A stretch of 64,000 nucleotides of DNA, taken from an uncultured Bacteroidia bacterium. GTDB lineage: Bacteria > Bacteroidota > Bacteroidia > Bacteroidales > ML635J-15. The stretch's first letter is position 1. Every line of letters begins with the position of its first letter. Below, one piece after another: positions 25,198 to 33,956 of this stretch. The notes under the pieces were generated by a model. The model saw only the letters and a program-made list of their open reading frames with translations, made no database searches and was not told the DNA's origin. Both the position numbers and the translations under genes were made by a program. Where the stretch lies: positions 248,001 through 312,000 of the forward strand of contig CADCCZ010000002.1 in the NCBI GenBank assembly GCA_902800045.1. Direction: 5' to 3'.

Positions 25198-26208
25198 TTA
25201 CTTCTTCATTGCTTCCTCAACCGAAACGGCTACAGCGACTGTTGCGCCAACCATAGGGTTGTTGCCCATTCCGAGGAATCCCATCATCTCGACATGTGCC
25301 GGAACCGACGACGAACCTGCAAACTGAGCATCGGAGTGCATACGTCCCATGGTATCGGTCATTCCGTACGAAGCGGGACCTGCTGCCATATTGTCGGGGT
25401 GCAATGTACGACCTGTTCCGCCTCCCGATGCTACCGAGAAATAATTCTTACCTGCAAGTATTCTTTCCTTCTTGTATGTTCCTGCCACAGGATGCTGGAA
25501 ACGTGTCGGGTTGGTCGAGTTGCCAGTAATTGACACATCAACGTCTTCCTTCCACATTATTGCAACACCTTCGCGAACATCGTCGGCACCATAGCAGTTG
25601 ACCTTTGCACGTGGTCCGTTGGAGTAAGCCTTGCGGCGTACTTCCTTAAGTTCGCCAGTGTAGTAGTCGAACTCGGTCTGCACGTATGTGAAACCGTTGA
25701 TGCGCGAAATTATCATTGCAGCATCCTTTCCGAGTCCGTTAAGGATTACGCGAAGAGGATTTTTACGAACTTTGTTGGCCATTTCAGCAATCTTAATTGC
25801 ACCCTCGGCAGCAGCGAAAGATTCGTGACCTGCGAGGAATGCAAAGCACTGTGTTTCTTCGCTTAGCAGACGAGCTGCCAGATTACCATGTCCGCGACCA
25901 ACCTTACGGTCGTCGGCTACAGAACCTTTTATGCAGAATGCCTGCAGACCTTCTCCGATTGCCTCTGCAGCTTCGGCAGCAGTCTTGCATCCTTTCTTGA
26001 TTGCTATTGCAGCACCAACAACGTAAGCCCACTTTGCGTTCTCGAAACAAATGTTTTGTGTCTGTTCGCATTCGAGGTATGGGTCGATTCCGTACTGGTC
26101 GCATATCTTGTTTGCTTCTTCAATAGAAGCTATGCCGTATGAATTGAGAACTTTGGTAATGTTCTCCATGCGGCGTTCTTGACTTTCAAATTTTATATCT
26201 CTAATCAT
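25198..26208 (-). CDS. GGGtGRT protein (conserved, function unknown)
   Basis: The 336-residue soluble protein carries the family signature SGGGTGRTLHPDNMAAGPASYGMTDTMGRMHSDAQFAGSSSVPAHVEMMGFLGMGNNPM near residues 258-315. Other conserved parts are GVAIMWKEDVDVSITGNSTNPTRFQHPVAGTYKKE and an N-terminal helical region with several Cys (about residues 37, 46, 53). The family is named only after this motif and has no proven function. It is typically found beside a NifU-like scaffold, here separated from it by a small gene and repeats. A role with iron-sulfur or thiol chemistry is guilt by association only. Confidence 0.88.
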   Translation of the reverse strand: MIRDIKFESQERRMENITKVLNSYGIASIEEANKICDQYGIDPYLECEQTQNICFENAKWAYVVGAAIAIKKGCKTAAEAAEAIGEGLQAFCIKGSVADDRKVGRGHGNLAARLLSEETQCFAFLAGHESFAAAEGAIKIAEMANKVRKNPLRVILNGLGKDAAMIISRINGFTYVQTEFDYYTGELKEVRRKAYSNGPRAKVNCYGADDVREGVAIMWKEDVDVSITGNSTNPTRFQHPVAGTYKKERILAGKNYFSVASGGGTGRTLHPDNMAAGPASYGMTDTMGRMHSDAQFAGSSSVPAHVEMMGFLGMGNNPMVGATVAVAVSVEEAMKK

Positions 26209-26216
26209 AATCTTTT

Positions 26217-26287
26217 AATTGATAATTAATAATTGATAATGGACAATTAATTTTAATTGATAATGTATAATTGACAATTGATAATCT
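26217..26287. repeat. AATTGATAATGGACAATT simple-repeat block
   Basis: Tandem, slightly varying units of GATAATTAATAATTGATAATGGACAATTAA type. Together with 26676-26726 it brackets the four-helix-bundle gene. Related blocks lie at 38041 and 61783. Confidence 0.75.
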
Positions 26288-26675
26288 AATTAGTTAATGA
26301 TTTCTTTAAGGTATTTAAAATAGCAGTTAGAATTTTTATCAGTTCTCGGCACTCGGCTATCAAATTATCAAATTGTTCAACTGATATATAGCCAGTTTCG
26401 AAAAGAATTTCCAACCAATATTCCGTTTCTCCCGCTTCTTTAAGTGCAATTGTCATTTTGTTTCCAAAATCCTTATTGCTGGCACCATTTATTGCTTCTT
26501 TTGCATTAGCTCCAATACTCGTACCACTCCTAAGGACTTGCTTTGAAAGTACGAATTCTCGTTTTTCTCCTTGAAGAGACTGGCATAGACGTACAATATT
26601 GACAGCAAAAGTCTTGCTTTTGGTAAGAATTACATTTTCCTTATGCTGATAACTATTTTTTACCTCATTGTTCAT
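26286..26675 (-). CDS. Four-helix-bundle protein (23S rRNA intervening-sequence-type)
   Basis: The 129-residue protein has the pattern of the family encoded in 23S rRNA intervening sequences: SKTFAVNIVRLCQSL, FVLSKQVLRSGTSIGANAKEAINGASNKDFGNKMTIALKEAGETEYWLEIL and LIAECRELIKILTAILNTLKK. It forms a pentameric four-helix bundle in structurally known members; biological function is unclear. The ATG at 26675 lies inside the flanking simple repeat, which codes MNNE. It sits between two genes that are usually adjacent, so it looks like an insertion. Confidence 0.88.
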   Translation of the reverse strand: MNNEVKNSYQHKENVILTKSKTFAVNIVRLCQSLQGEKREFVLSKQVLRSGTSIGANAKEAINGASNKDFGNKMTIALKEAGETEYWLEILFETGYISVEQFDNLIAECRELIKILTAILNTLKKSLTN

Positions 26676-26726
26676 TGTCAATTGTTCATTGTTAATTGTC
26701 CATTGTTAATTGTCCATTGTTAATTG
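26676..26726. repeat. AATTGTCCATTG simple-repeat block
   Basis: Tandem 13 bp-like units TTAATTGTCCATTG. It continues into the first codons of the four-helix-bundle gene and ends at the stop of the NifU-like gene. Confidence 0.75.
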
Positions 26727-27428
26727 CTATTCGATTCTTGGGTCAATGAATTTCACTGCGCCCTGTTCCTTTGAGAAACGACCATAACTTGCAGTTGCCT
26801 TCTTGAGAGCTTCGTTGGCATCGGTACCCTTCTTTATTAGGTCCATCATAACGCCAAGACGAACGAATTCGTAACCACAAACTTCATCGTCTTCGTCGAG
26901 GGCAATCTTGGTGACATATCCTTCGGCCATTTCGAGGTAGCGAACGCCTTTTGCCTTGGTAGCAAACATAGTTGCCACCTGCGAACGCAGACCTTTACCC
27001 AAGTCTTCGAGACCAGCACCTATAACTAGTCCGCCTTCGGAGAATGCAGACTGGGTGCGACCATAAACAATTTGCAGGAAAAGTTCGCGCATTGCGGTGT
27101 TAATGGCATCGCATACGAGGTCGGTGTTAAGAGCTTCGAGCAAAGTCTTTCCGACAAGGATTTCGCCAGCCATAGCTGCCGAGTGAGTCATTCCCGAGCA
27201 TCCGATAGTTTCAACCAATGCTTCCTCGATAATACCATCCTTTACATTAAGCGTAAGCTTGCAGGCTCCCTGCTGAGGTGCACACCAGCCAATGCCGTGT
27301 GTCAAACCAGATATATCTTTTACTTCCTTTACCTTTACCCATTTGCCTTCTTCGGGGATAGGCGCTGGACCATGGTTAGGACCTTTTTTCACGCAACACT
27401 GATGTTGCACTTCGTGTGAATAAATCAT
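26727..27428 (-). CDS. NifU-like iron-sulfur cluster assembly scaffold protein
   Basis: The 233-residue protein has an extended N-terminus (HQCCVKKGPNHGPAPIPEEG), then a NifU/IscU N-terminal-type fold. Candidate ligands are Cys in GWCAPQQGACKL (near residues 48 and 55), ETIGCSGMTHSAAMAGEILVGKTL (Cys near 75, in the place of the GCG-AIASSS loop of IscU) and LVCDAINTAMRELFLQ (near 104). The rest is a helical C-terminal extension not found in IscU. It probably binds a cluster or metal. It pairs with the GGGtGRT protein in many anaerobes. No cysteine desulfurase or other isc/suf gene is present nearby. Confidence 0.8.
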   Translation of the reverse strand: MIYSHEVQHQCCVKKGPNHGPAPIPEEGKWVKVKEVKDISGLTHGIGWCAPQQGACKLTLNVKDGIIEEALVETIGCSGMTHSAAMAGEILVGKTLLEALNTDLVCDAINTAMRELFLQIVYGRTQSAFSEGGLVIGAGLEDLGKGLRSQVATMFATKAKGVRYLEMAEGYVTKIALDEDDEVCGYEFVRLGVMMDLIKKGTDANEALKKATASYGRFSKEQGAVKFIDPRIE

Positions 27429-27596
27429 AAATCGTAATATTTTAGTTGTTAGCTATTTGTGTTAAAACATAAAAAAATCAATAGTCTTCCGACCATTGCA
27501 AAAATAGATAAAAGTTTTGTATAAAATGTTATATAGCAGGGTTTTGTGAGACTTTTTTTTAACACAGGAATGTTAACGGAAGTTGAGGCATAATAC

Positions 27597-27623
27597 AAAA
27601 AAAGCCCCGCACGAGGCGAGGCT
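27597..27623 (-). terminator. Terminator after the type IX cargo gene
   Basis: Minus-strand hairpin AGCCTCGC/GCGGGGCT with a 5 nt loop followed by seven T, 25 bp past the stop at 27648. Confidence 0.8.
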
Positions 27624-27647
27624 ATAAATTTTATCGCTATTGTAAGA

Positions 27648-28934
27648 TTACTTTACAACATTGATTCTTACAACTTCTTCGTTAACCTTTACGAAGTAGG
27701 TTCCGTTTGCGAAGCTGCTAGCGTCGATAGTCTGGTTCGAAGCAGCATTTTCGATAGTAGTAACAACCTGACCGAGTGAGTTAACAACTACGATAGTAGC
27801 ACCTTCTGCGTTAGCAACGGTGAACATGTCGTTTGCTGGGTTAGGATATACAGAAACTGCTTCTGCAACGTTTTCTTCAACTGAAGCAACATTCAAGGTA
27901 ATAGGAATGCAGTGGCTGTTGTTGGACAAATCAGTATCGTTATTACCACCCTCGCAAGAAATAGTTATACAAACATCAAATGTGCCAGACAATCCTGCGT
28001 CAATCAGTTCCTGAGCTGTAATTGTGTAAGAATATGGTGCTGGCAAAATATTCCACCATCCACCAACTTCAATGCTAAGAGTATCATCAACAGTTCCTAA
28101 ATCTTCTGTCATAGGGCCACCAAAAACCGAAACTCCATCAACAGTAAGATCGATGGTAAGAGTACCAATAGTAGCTGGATCAGGACCATTGTTTCTGAAG
28201 AAAGGCAACAATGACAATTCCTGGTCGGCCGATGTCAAAGTGTACGATGCTTGTGCTTGTGTCAACTGGTTGTTTGAAATGCCACCGAAGAACTGAATAG
28301 CGAGGTCAGTAGTCGGAACATATACAGCGCCATCGTCAACATATATTGAAAGAGCAATAGTATATAAGGTAGAATTGCCTTGAGAACCAAATTCTGGTGT
28401 TACCCACAAATTACCTAGTCCATAAGCACTAAAATCATTTTGGCAATAAGTTTGTCCTTCAACAGCAGAACTAGCACCACCTACTGGTAAAGCAGCGTCG
28501 CCATTGTTAGCCTTAATTGCTACCCAAAAATCTCCACTTGGAACTGCGAATGGAGTAGTCAAATCAACTTCCTTCCATCCTTCTTCGGTACCTGCATTAT
28601 AATCCTGAGTATATGCTTCAGTTGCTGTAAGTTCATAGAAACCATAAGAAGCATAAGTACCACCTAATGTAGGATTAGTATAAATCTTGATTGTGTAAGA
28701 AGTATTTAGTATAGTATCTTCTTCGGAATATCCGTGGTAAAACTTAACTTTAGTAATATTACCAGTAATGTTTGCATCGAAAGCCTTGGGAGCCATTGCA
28801 TACTCTAAACCTTGACCCATTATAGCAGCTCCTGCTATATCCGAGCTACCAACCCATGCACTTCTTGTTTGTTCCTGTGCAAAGCACACACTACCTATTA
28901 ATAAGGCAGCCAAAATCATGTAAAATTTCTTCAT
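27648..28934 (-). CDS. Type IX-secreted protein with C-terminal sorting domain
   Basis: The 428-residue protein starts MKKFYMILAALLIGSVCFAQ (signal peptide, residues 1-20). A beta-sandwich domain at about 30-215 has ITKVKFYHGYSEEDTILNTSYTIKIYTNP and FWVAIKANN. A second beta domain lies near 225-345. The C-terminal sorting domain begins SVYPNPANDMFTVAN (near 358), then VVNSLGQVV, FANGTYFVKV and RINVVK. It is exported by the type IX system. The ATG at 28934 is chosen because the signal peptide starts there. It has its own terminator and appears monocistronic. Its role is unknown. Confidence 0.88.
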   Translation of the reverse strand: MKKFYMILAALLIGSVCFAQEQTRSAWVGSSDIAGAAIMGQGLEYAMAPKAFDANITGNITKVKFYHGYSEEDTILNTSYTIKIYTNPTLGGTYASYGFYELTATEAYTQDYNAGTEEGWKEVDLTTPFAVPSGDFWVAIKANNGDAALPVGGASSAVEGQTYCQNDFSAYGLGNLWVTPEFGSQGNSTLYTIALSIYVDDGAVYVPTTDLAIQFFGGISNNQLTQAQASYTLTSADQELSLLPFFRNNGPDPATIGTLTIDLTVDGVSVFGGPMTEDLGTVDDTLSIEVGGWWNILPAPYSYTITAQELIDAGLSGTFDVCITISCEGGNNDTDLSNNSHCIPITLNVASVEENVAEAVSVYPNPANDMFTVANAEGATIVVVNSLGQVVTTIENAASNQTIDASSFANGTYFVKVNEEVVRINVVK

Positions 28935-29159
28935 AACATTTAAATTTAAATTAATAATAAGTTTGCTTTTCTTTTTTGAAATTAATTCGAACTGCAAGTT
29001 TAATAAAGTTTTCAATACATGCAAACTTTTTTTTGAATTTTTATTTTTCAACATGCTGATAATATGGGCAATTTATTGCACATTGGAACAAATAAATAGA
29101 CAATGATACCTAAAAACATTCGGTAGATATAAAATCCACAGTGCGACACTGCATCGAAT
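28935..29159. other. AT-rich leader and gap before repeat array 3
   Basis: About 225 bp, very AT-rich near the cargo gene start. No gene was seen; a promoter for the gene at 28934 is expected here but no exact box is claimed. Confidence 0.5.
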
Positions 29160-29498
29160 CGTTTAACCCTTTTAATACAGAAACGGCGAAGTAATTGAAC
29201 GGCGTACTTCGACTGTGCTTAGTACAAGTAGCCCTCAACGAAGTTAACCTTTAGCTCAGCGTAAGTTAAACATGAAACAAAAAAAGCGGAATCAGATGCT
29301 GAAACAAGTTCAGCATGACATTCCGCTTTTTTAGAAACGCGAAGCATTGAAACGGCGTAGCCACTGAAACCTTGAACGGCGCAGCCCTCAACGAAGTTAA
29401 ACAATTTCAAACGCCGAAGGCATAGAAACGGCGTCAGCCATTGAAACCTTGAAACGCCGAAGGCATTCAAACGGCGAAGCCACAGAAACGGCTTTAGC
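29160..29498. repeat. Mini-hairpin repeat array 3
   Basis: Units with GGCGAAG, AACGAAGTTAA, GGCGTAGCC, GGCGCAGCC, GCCGAAGGC, GGCGTCAGCC, GGCGAAGCC and GGCTTTAGCC, each separated by (T/C)GAAAC-type spacers. The last unit touches the stop codon (29499-29501) of the large barrel gene. A double hairpin (29281-29332) is embedded. Confidence 0.85.
29281..29332. terminator. Nested hairpin, bidirectional terminator-like (CATGCTGAAC family)
   Basis: The outer stem AAAAAAGCGGAAT/ATTCCGCTTTTTT encloses an inner perfect stem TGCTGAA/TTCAGCA with loop ACAAG. T runs on both strands allow termination in both directions. Read on the minus strand it gives the CHAELVSAS peptide often seen in spurious database proteins. 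Confidence 0.7.
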
Positions 29499-32400
29499 CT
29501 AGAAATACGCTCTCACTTCCACGCTTGCCGTATGTATCACTGGCGAAGCCTCGCTCTTGCGACCATTGTACGAAAGGTTGATTTGTAATCCGTTGGCTAG
29601 CTGACGCTGGAAATTTACTCCCCAAGTGAAATTCATGCCCGGTTGCAATCCTTGTAGCATCTCGTAGTCGATGGCAGAATTGCCACTGCTGGCATACTTA
29701 TAATATATAAAGTTGAAATTTGCATTGAGCGAACCTTTTTTCACCGAATTGAGGCGGTACTCAAGGCCGACATTGTTGCTGGTAAGTTTTTCGGCGCCCG
29801 ATGTGTTTTCCTTCTGCTCGAAATTGTAGGTAAGCGAAATGCGGTTGTTGATGTTTGGCTGAACATTGAACTGGAAATCGTCCTTGATGCTGGCGATTTT
29901 GTAGTCCTTGGCGGTGAAAAACTGAGATTCGTAACCTTTCTTGCCGAAAATTGTCGAGTTTTGCATTCCCACCTTGGGCGAAATGTTGTACCTGATAAGA
30001 ATGTTCTGTGTAAAATTTGTCCGCGAATCGAAACCTGTGGTAAGCAGACTCTTGCCCTTCACCGACTGCACAATGTAGTCTATACCAAATTTCGGTTTCC
30101 CGCGGTTAAACGACAAGCTGTTGCGGATTGTCGAGTTCATCGAGACAAGCTCGTCGAGGCTGATGTTCTGCGCAAACGGATTTGCAAACTCGGCAATCTT
30201 GTCCGAGGTGTTTTTCTGCGAAATGCTGTATGCAAATTGGTCGGAGAAGCGGCTAAGGAACTTGAGGAAACCTTTCTTCGACTTCCAGCGCACGGCAGGA
30301 TTTATGTTGAGGCTCTGGTTGAACTTGTTGGCATACACCTTTATATATTCTGTGGATGGCATCTGCACGCGGATGAAGTTGGCCTGGTCGGCAAAGAAAG
30401 CAACTTCGAACTCGTCAATTTCCTGCACACCATTGCCGTTGTAGTCGGTCCAAGTGTAAACGCCTTGTCCGGGAGCAACTTCAATGTAAGTATATTCAAT
30501 CTTGTTTTCCAATCCCGAACCTATTTCGTACAAGGTCGATGATGTTATTGCTCCCTTCCACAACTTGAAGTTGTATTCGAGCTTGCCAGTGAGGTTGTCT
30601 TCGGGTTCGGCGCTATAAAGCAGAGTGTCACGCACTTGCAACAATCGGTAGTTGATGGTCGCTTTCAGGCGGTGGTTGTTCTTTCCGCCGACTTCCGACG
30701 ACAACGAAAAGTCGTGTGCGCGTGTGGCATCCTTCAGTATGTCGAGGCTTTGCTTGCGGTCGTTGCGGAACTTGTACGACAGCGTAAACTTCTGCCGTGC
30801 CGAGTCGGATGTACCGGCAAATCCTTCGTACTGGCTGTACGAATAGCTGTTTGCCAGCAAGTTGCCTTCAGTGTTGTGCCAAACATTGCGCTCGCCTTCT
30901 TCGCGTGCACCTATTATTATTTTGCCAAAGGTCTTGGAAATGTCGAGCTTGTGTCGCAGAAACTGTGTCCTGTTTAGCGAATCGGCGCTTGCAAGCAACG
31001 AGGCGTTTCCGCTGATGTGCCATGTGCCAAGTCGGTAGTCGGACGAAAGGTCGTTTTTCCAGCCCGAATATTCGATGCCGCGATTTATGTATGATGTTGT
31101 GTAGAGCGAATTTCCGTGCTTGCGGTTGGCGTAACGGATATGTCCGCCGGCAACATTCTCGCAGTGCGAATCGGCATAGTATGAACTTATGTTCCAGTCT
31201 CTTGTGAATTCGGTTTCGCGGAAGTACTCGACGGCTTCGAAGTTGCGGTTTAGAAATTCGTAGTTCACATCGAAACTGAGGCTGTTCTTTTCGGTTTTCA
31301 CAAGGTACTGCTCGGCAGTTGTTTTTACAGCCACGCCGAAGTTGTCGCCACGGTCGAGTTTCGAGAAGGTGTTACGGTCGTTGTTCGATAGGGCGACTTC
31401 TACCGACGCGCTTGTCTTTTCACCGAACTTCGACTTTGCCCCAAATGTTGCCATCTGTTTTTTCTGCGGTGCAACTATCTTTGTATAAGGAATATAGTTT
31501 CCCTGTGGCACTCCATTTACAGGTGCAACCCACTCGTAAACCCTGCCGTTTGCCGACGACACTCCGCGCACATAGTCGCCCTTGTTTTCGCCTACAAGCG
31601 AAAACGAAACCCTATAGAAAGCGTCCTGCTCGTTGGTACTGTACACAAAAACCGAATCGTACTGCACGCCATCGACAATGGTATCGACAACCTTGTAGCG
31701 CACCTCGTCGATATTGAAACCGAGGCTGTCGTAACCGGGGATAATGGCTTGGTCGAGGTTGTCGCCGATGCCTGCCATCAGACGCTTGTCGGAATCGCGG
31801 AGGTCCATATTGATGGGCTGGTTCTTGCTGTCGCCTTCGTGGTAGAGGTTGAGCCAGACCTCGGTGTTGTCGATTTTCAGACTGTTTGACGAGGTGACGA
31901 GGAAACGCGTGTAGTTCTGGTCGGTGTATTCAAACTCAACAATTATGCGCTTATCCTTGTTGATGGGCTGGTGGGCAGTAAAAGTTATCTCACCGAGGTT
32001 GTAGTCGATGACATAGTCGCGGTCGCTTCCGCGCGACATCAGGATTCCGTCGATGTAAACCTTTTCGGTTCCAGCGAGCACAACCACATACGCCTCGTTG
32101 TTGGCACCAGTAAGTCGGTACGGACCTTGGTTGCCCTCCACGCCCGAAATCTGCATCTTGTGATACTTGCCCTTTGCAACCGCCGCACCTAACGAAGCGT
32201 TTATTTCGCCAGAGCCATGCTTTGCCGTCTCGAAAGTCTTTTTGCCCGAAAGGTGAATGCCCTGCGACTTCTTGTAATAGTTGAGGAAATATCCCTGCGG
32301 TTTCTTCTGTTCGAAATCGCCGGCAATAAGTGCAAACTTGGAATTGTAAATCTTGATGAAAACCTTATCGAACTCCTGCAGGTTCTGCGAGTTGCCGTCG

Positions 32401-33002
32401 GGCTGGATGGGGATGTTGTTGTCGCTTATGACCGCCGAAATGAAAAGGTTGTCGCCGATTCGTCCGTCGAGTTGCAGGTCGAGGTTCGAGTTCATAATCA
32501 CATTCTGGCTGTTCCCGAAGCTCACACCACGCGAAATGCTTCCCTTGCGCGAAAGTTCGGTCTGCGAGAAAAAGTCGTCGTAGTTTTCCTTGGTAAGAAT
32601 GAGGTCGTAGCCAGTGCGTTCGTGCTCGTGGTCGGAAAGCATATACTTGCTACGGTCGAATTTCTGTGCCGGCTTCGAGAAGTTTACGGGGAAAGTCTTG
32701 AAGCTGACTTTTGTCCCTGCGGGTGGCTTCTCGTCGAAAACAATAGTCGAGGTCTCGAAGTCGAAATGGTATTTTGCGTCAACAGGATTTCCGTCGGCAT
32801 CAACGAATTTTATGGAACTTTGCACCACGCTCATCGAGTCGAGCACCAGCGTGTCGCCCTGCACCGGCAGATTTTTGAGGCTTATCAGCGACTGTGCCGA
32901 CAAATTCAATGCTGGCAACGTGGCAAGCATAAAAATTATGCACGCCAAGCGAATCCACAAAGTGGAAAGCCGTTTGTCGCCGTTGCCGTTGCAAAGATTC
33001 AT
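29499..33002 (-). CDS. Very large outer-membrane beta-barrel protein, uncharacterised
   Basis: The 1167-residue protein has a signal peptide (about residues 1-36, NLSAQ). An N-terminal soluble region follows, with KGSISRGVSFGNSQNVIMNSNLDLQLDGRIGDNLFISAVISDNNIPIQPDGNSQNLQEFDKV near 152-212, and an Ig-like segment YVIDYNLGEITFTAHQPINKDKRIIVEFEYTDQN near 330. Several hundred residues of alternating amphipathic strands end ASVEVRAYF with a terminal Phe, as expected for a barrel assembled by BAM. Some N-terminal phrases recall the type IX translocon protein SprA, but it is half the size. The protein is widespread in the phylum to my knowledge, without a defined job. It is monocistronic. Confidence 0.75.
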   Translation of the reverse strand: MNLCNGNGDKRLSTLWIRLACIIFMLATLPALNLSAQSLISLKNLPVQGDTLVLDSMSVVQSSIKFVDADGNPVDAKYHFDFETSTIVFDEKPPAGTKVSFKTFPVNFSKPAQKFDRSKYMLSDHEHERTGYDLILTKENYDDFFSQTELSRKGSISRGVSFGNSQNVIMNSNLDLQLDGRIGDNLFISAVISDNNIPIQPDGNSQNLQEFDKVFIKIYNSKFALIAGDFEQKKPQGYFLNYYKKSQGIHLSGKKTFETAKHGSGEINASLGAAVAKGKYHKMQISGVEGNQGPYRLTGANNEAYVVVLAGTEKVYIDGILMSRGSDRDYVIDYNLGEITFTAHQPINKDKRIIVEFEYTDQNYTRFLVTSSNSLKIDNTEVWLNLYHEGDSKNQPINMDLRDSDKRLMAGIGDNLDQAIIPGYDSLGFNIDEVRYKVVDTIVDGVQYDSVFVYSTNEQDAFYRVSFSLVGENKGDYVRGVSSANGRVYEWVAPVNGVPQGNYIPYTKIVAPQKKQMATFGAKSKFGEKTSASVEVALSNNDRNTFSKLDRGDNFGVAVKTTAEQYLVKTEKNSLSFDVNYEFLNRNFEAVEYFRETEFTRDWNISSYYADSHCENVAGGHIRYANRKHGNSLYTTSYINRGIEYSGWKNDLSSDYRLGTWHISGNASLLASADSLNRTQFLRHKLDISKTFGKIIIGAREEGERNVWHNTEGNLLANSYSYSQYEGFAGTSDSARQKFTLSYKFRNDRKQSLDILKDATRAHDFSLSSEVGGKNNHRLKATINYRLLQVRDTLLYSAEPEDNLTGKLEYNFKLWKGAITSSTLYEIGSGLENKIEYTYIEVAPGQGVYTWTDYNGNGVQEIDEFEVAFFADQANFIRVQMPSTEYIKVYANKFNQSLNINPAVRWKSKKGFLKFLSRFSDQFAYSISQKNTSDKIAEFANPFAQNISLDELVSMNSTIRNSLSFNRGKPKFGIDYIVQSVKGKSLLTTGFDSRTNFTQNILIRYNISPKVGMQNSTIFGKKGYESQFFTAKDYKIASIKDDFQFNVQPNINNRISLTYNFEQKENTSGAEKLTSNNVGLEYRLNSVKKGSLNANFNFIYYKYASSGNSAIDYEMLQGLQPGMNFTWGVNFQRQLANGLQINLSYNGRKSEASPVIHTASVEVRAYF

Positions 33003-33027
33003 CCGAATTGCAAATACAATAAAACGG

Positions 33028-33035
33028 CAAATTTA
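33028..33035 (-). promoter_or_regulatory. Promoter -7 box (TAAATTTG) of the large barrel gene
   Basis: TAAATTTG on the minus strand, 25 nt before the ATG at 33002. A near-match TGTATTTG lies closer (33011-33018). Confidence 0.45.
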
Positions 33036-33137
33036 AGCATTTATGTTGTGAGAGGGGCAAAAAATCAAAAGTTCCAGGATCAAAAGTTCAAAGATTCAAA
33101 GTTTAATTTGCTAGAACACATTCAATTTTCATATTCG

Positions 33138-33551
33138 CTACATCGTTATCGCTGCACAAACACCAGTCGTGATTGCATATATCAACAGGTATGACAGCGG
33201 ACGGTGCATAGGAATTTTCTTCGCAATGAGGTCGTAGATAAGGTAGCCAACCAGCAATGCCGAAATATATGTTCCAATCATTTCCTTGCCTGCATAGCCC
33301 TTGCTTACAAACCAAACTCCGGCAAACATATTCATTTTGCAGTACAGGTCGATTATGAATGCAAGTATGCTGGTCTTGTAAATCTTACTCCTGATGCTGG
33401 TAATGAGAAATATTACAAGCGATGCTAACCAAAGGAAAATGAAGCATGTCAACGCGTACGGAATGCTTGCTGCTGCCAAAATTGCGCATACTGAAAGCAG
33501 TCCCATTACGGTGTAATCGATAATGTTTTGGGTTTTGGTATAGGTATTCAT
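33138..33551 (-). CDS. Small integral membrane protein, uncharacterised
   Basis: The 137-residue protein has four predicted transmembrane helices (about residues 13-33, 35-53, 60-82 region, 90-107 and 117-136) with short loops and no charged active-site pattern. No family is recognised. A TATATTTG -7 box lies 30 nt upstream. It is separated from the barrel gene downstream by 135 bp and seems to be transcribed alone. Confidence 0.7.
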   Translation of the reverse strand: MNTYTKTQNIIDYTVMGLLSVCAILAAASIPYALTCFIFLWLASLVIFLITSIRSKIYKTSILAFIIDLYCKMNMFAGVWFVSKGYAGKEMIGTYISALLVGYLIYDLIAKKIPMHRPLSYLLIYAITTGVCAAITM

Positions 33552-33581
33552 AACAATTTAATTTTATGGTTAATAATGGTG

Positions 33582-33589
33582 CAAATATA
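33582..33589 (-). promoter_or_regulatory. Promoter -7 box (TATATTTG) of the small membrane protein gene
   Basis: TATATTTG on the minus strand, 30 nt before the ATG at 33551. Confidence 0.5.
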
Positions 33590-33723
33590 AGCAAAATCAT
33601 CGATTTTGGCGTTTTTTTGTTAAAAATATGTTAATTTGACTTTGTGGTAACACGTAGTTCCGCATCGCAACAAACCAAATTTTCATTCCATAACTAAAAG
33701 CAGTAAAACCTTCTCAAACAACT

Positions 33724-33897
33724 TGAAACCAGAAACCTAGAAACCCAGAAACGGCGTAGCCATAGAACGGCGAAGCCCTCAACGAAGTTAAACCCAGAAA
33801 CGACGCAGGCATAGAAACGGGCGTTAGCCCATGAAACACAGAAACGGCTTTAGCCATTCAAACTTATAAACGCCGAAGGCATAGAAACCCAGAAACT
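33724..33897. repeat. Mini-hairpin repeat array 4
   Basis: Units GGCGTAGCC, GGCGAAGCC, AACGAAGTT, GGGCGTTAGCCC (stem lengthened on both sides), GGCTTTAGCC and GCCGAAGGC, spaced by ATAGAAAC, CCCAGAAAC and similar. No coding potential is seen in the surrounding gap 33590-33956. Confidence 0.85.
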
Positions 33898-33956
33898 TTT
33901 AATTCCCCAATCAATAAAAATTTCCCATCTTTGCATCTCGAAAAAAAATTACGTCA

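Noticed and set aside
29219..29470. Minus-strand open frame containing CHAELVSAS
   Set aside because: This peptide comes from a common hairpin repeat (TGCTGAAC family) and is a known type of spurious protein.
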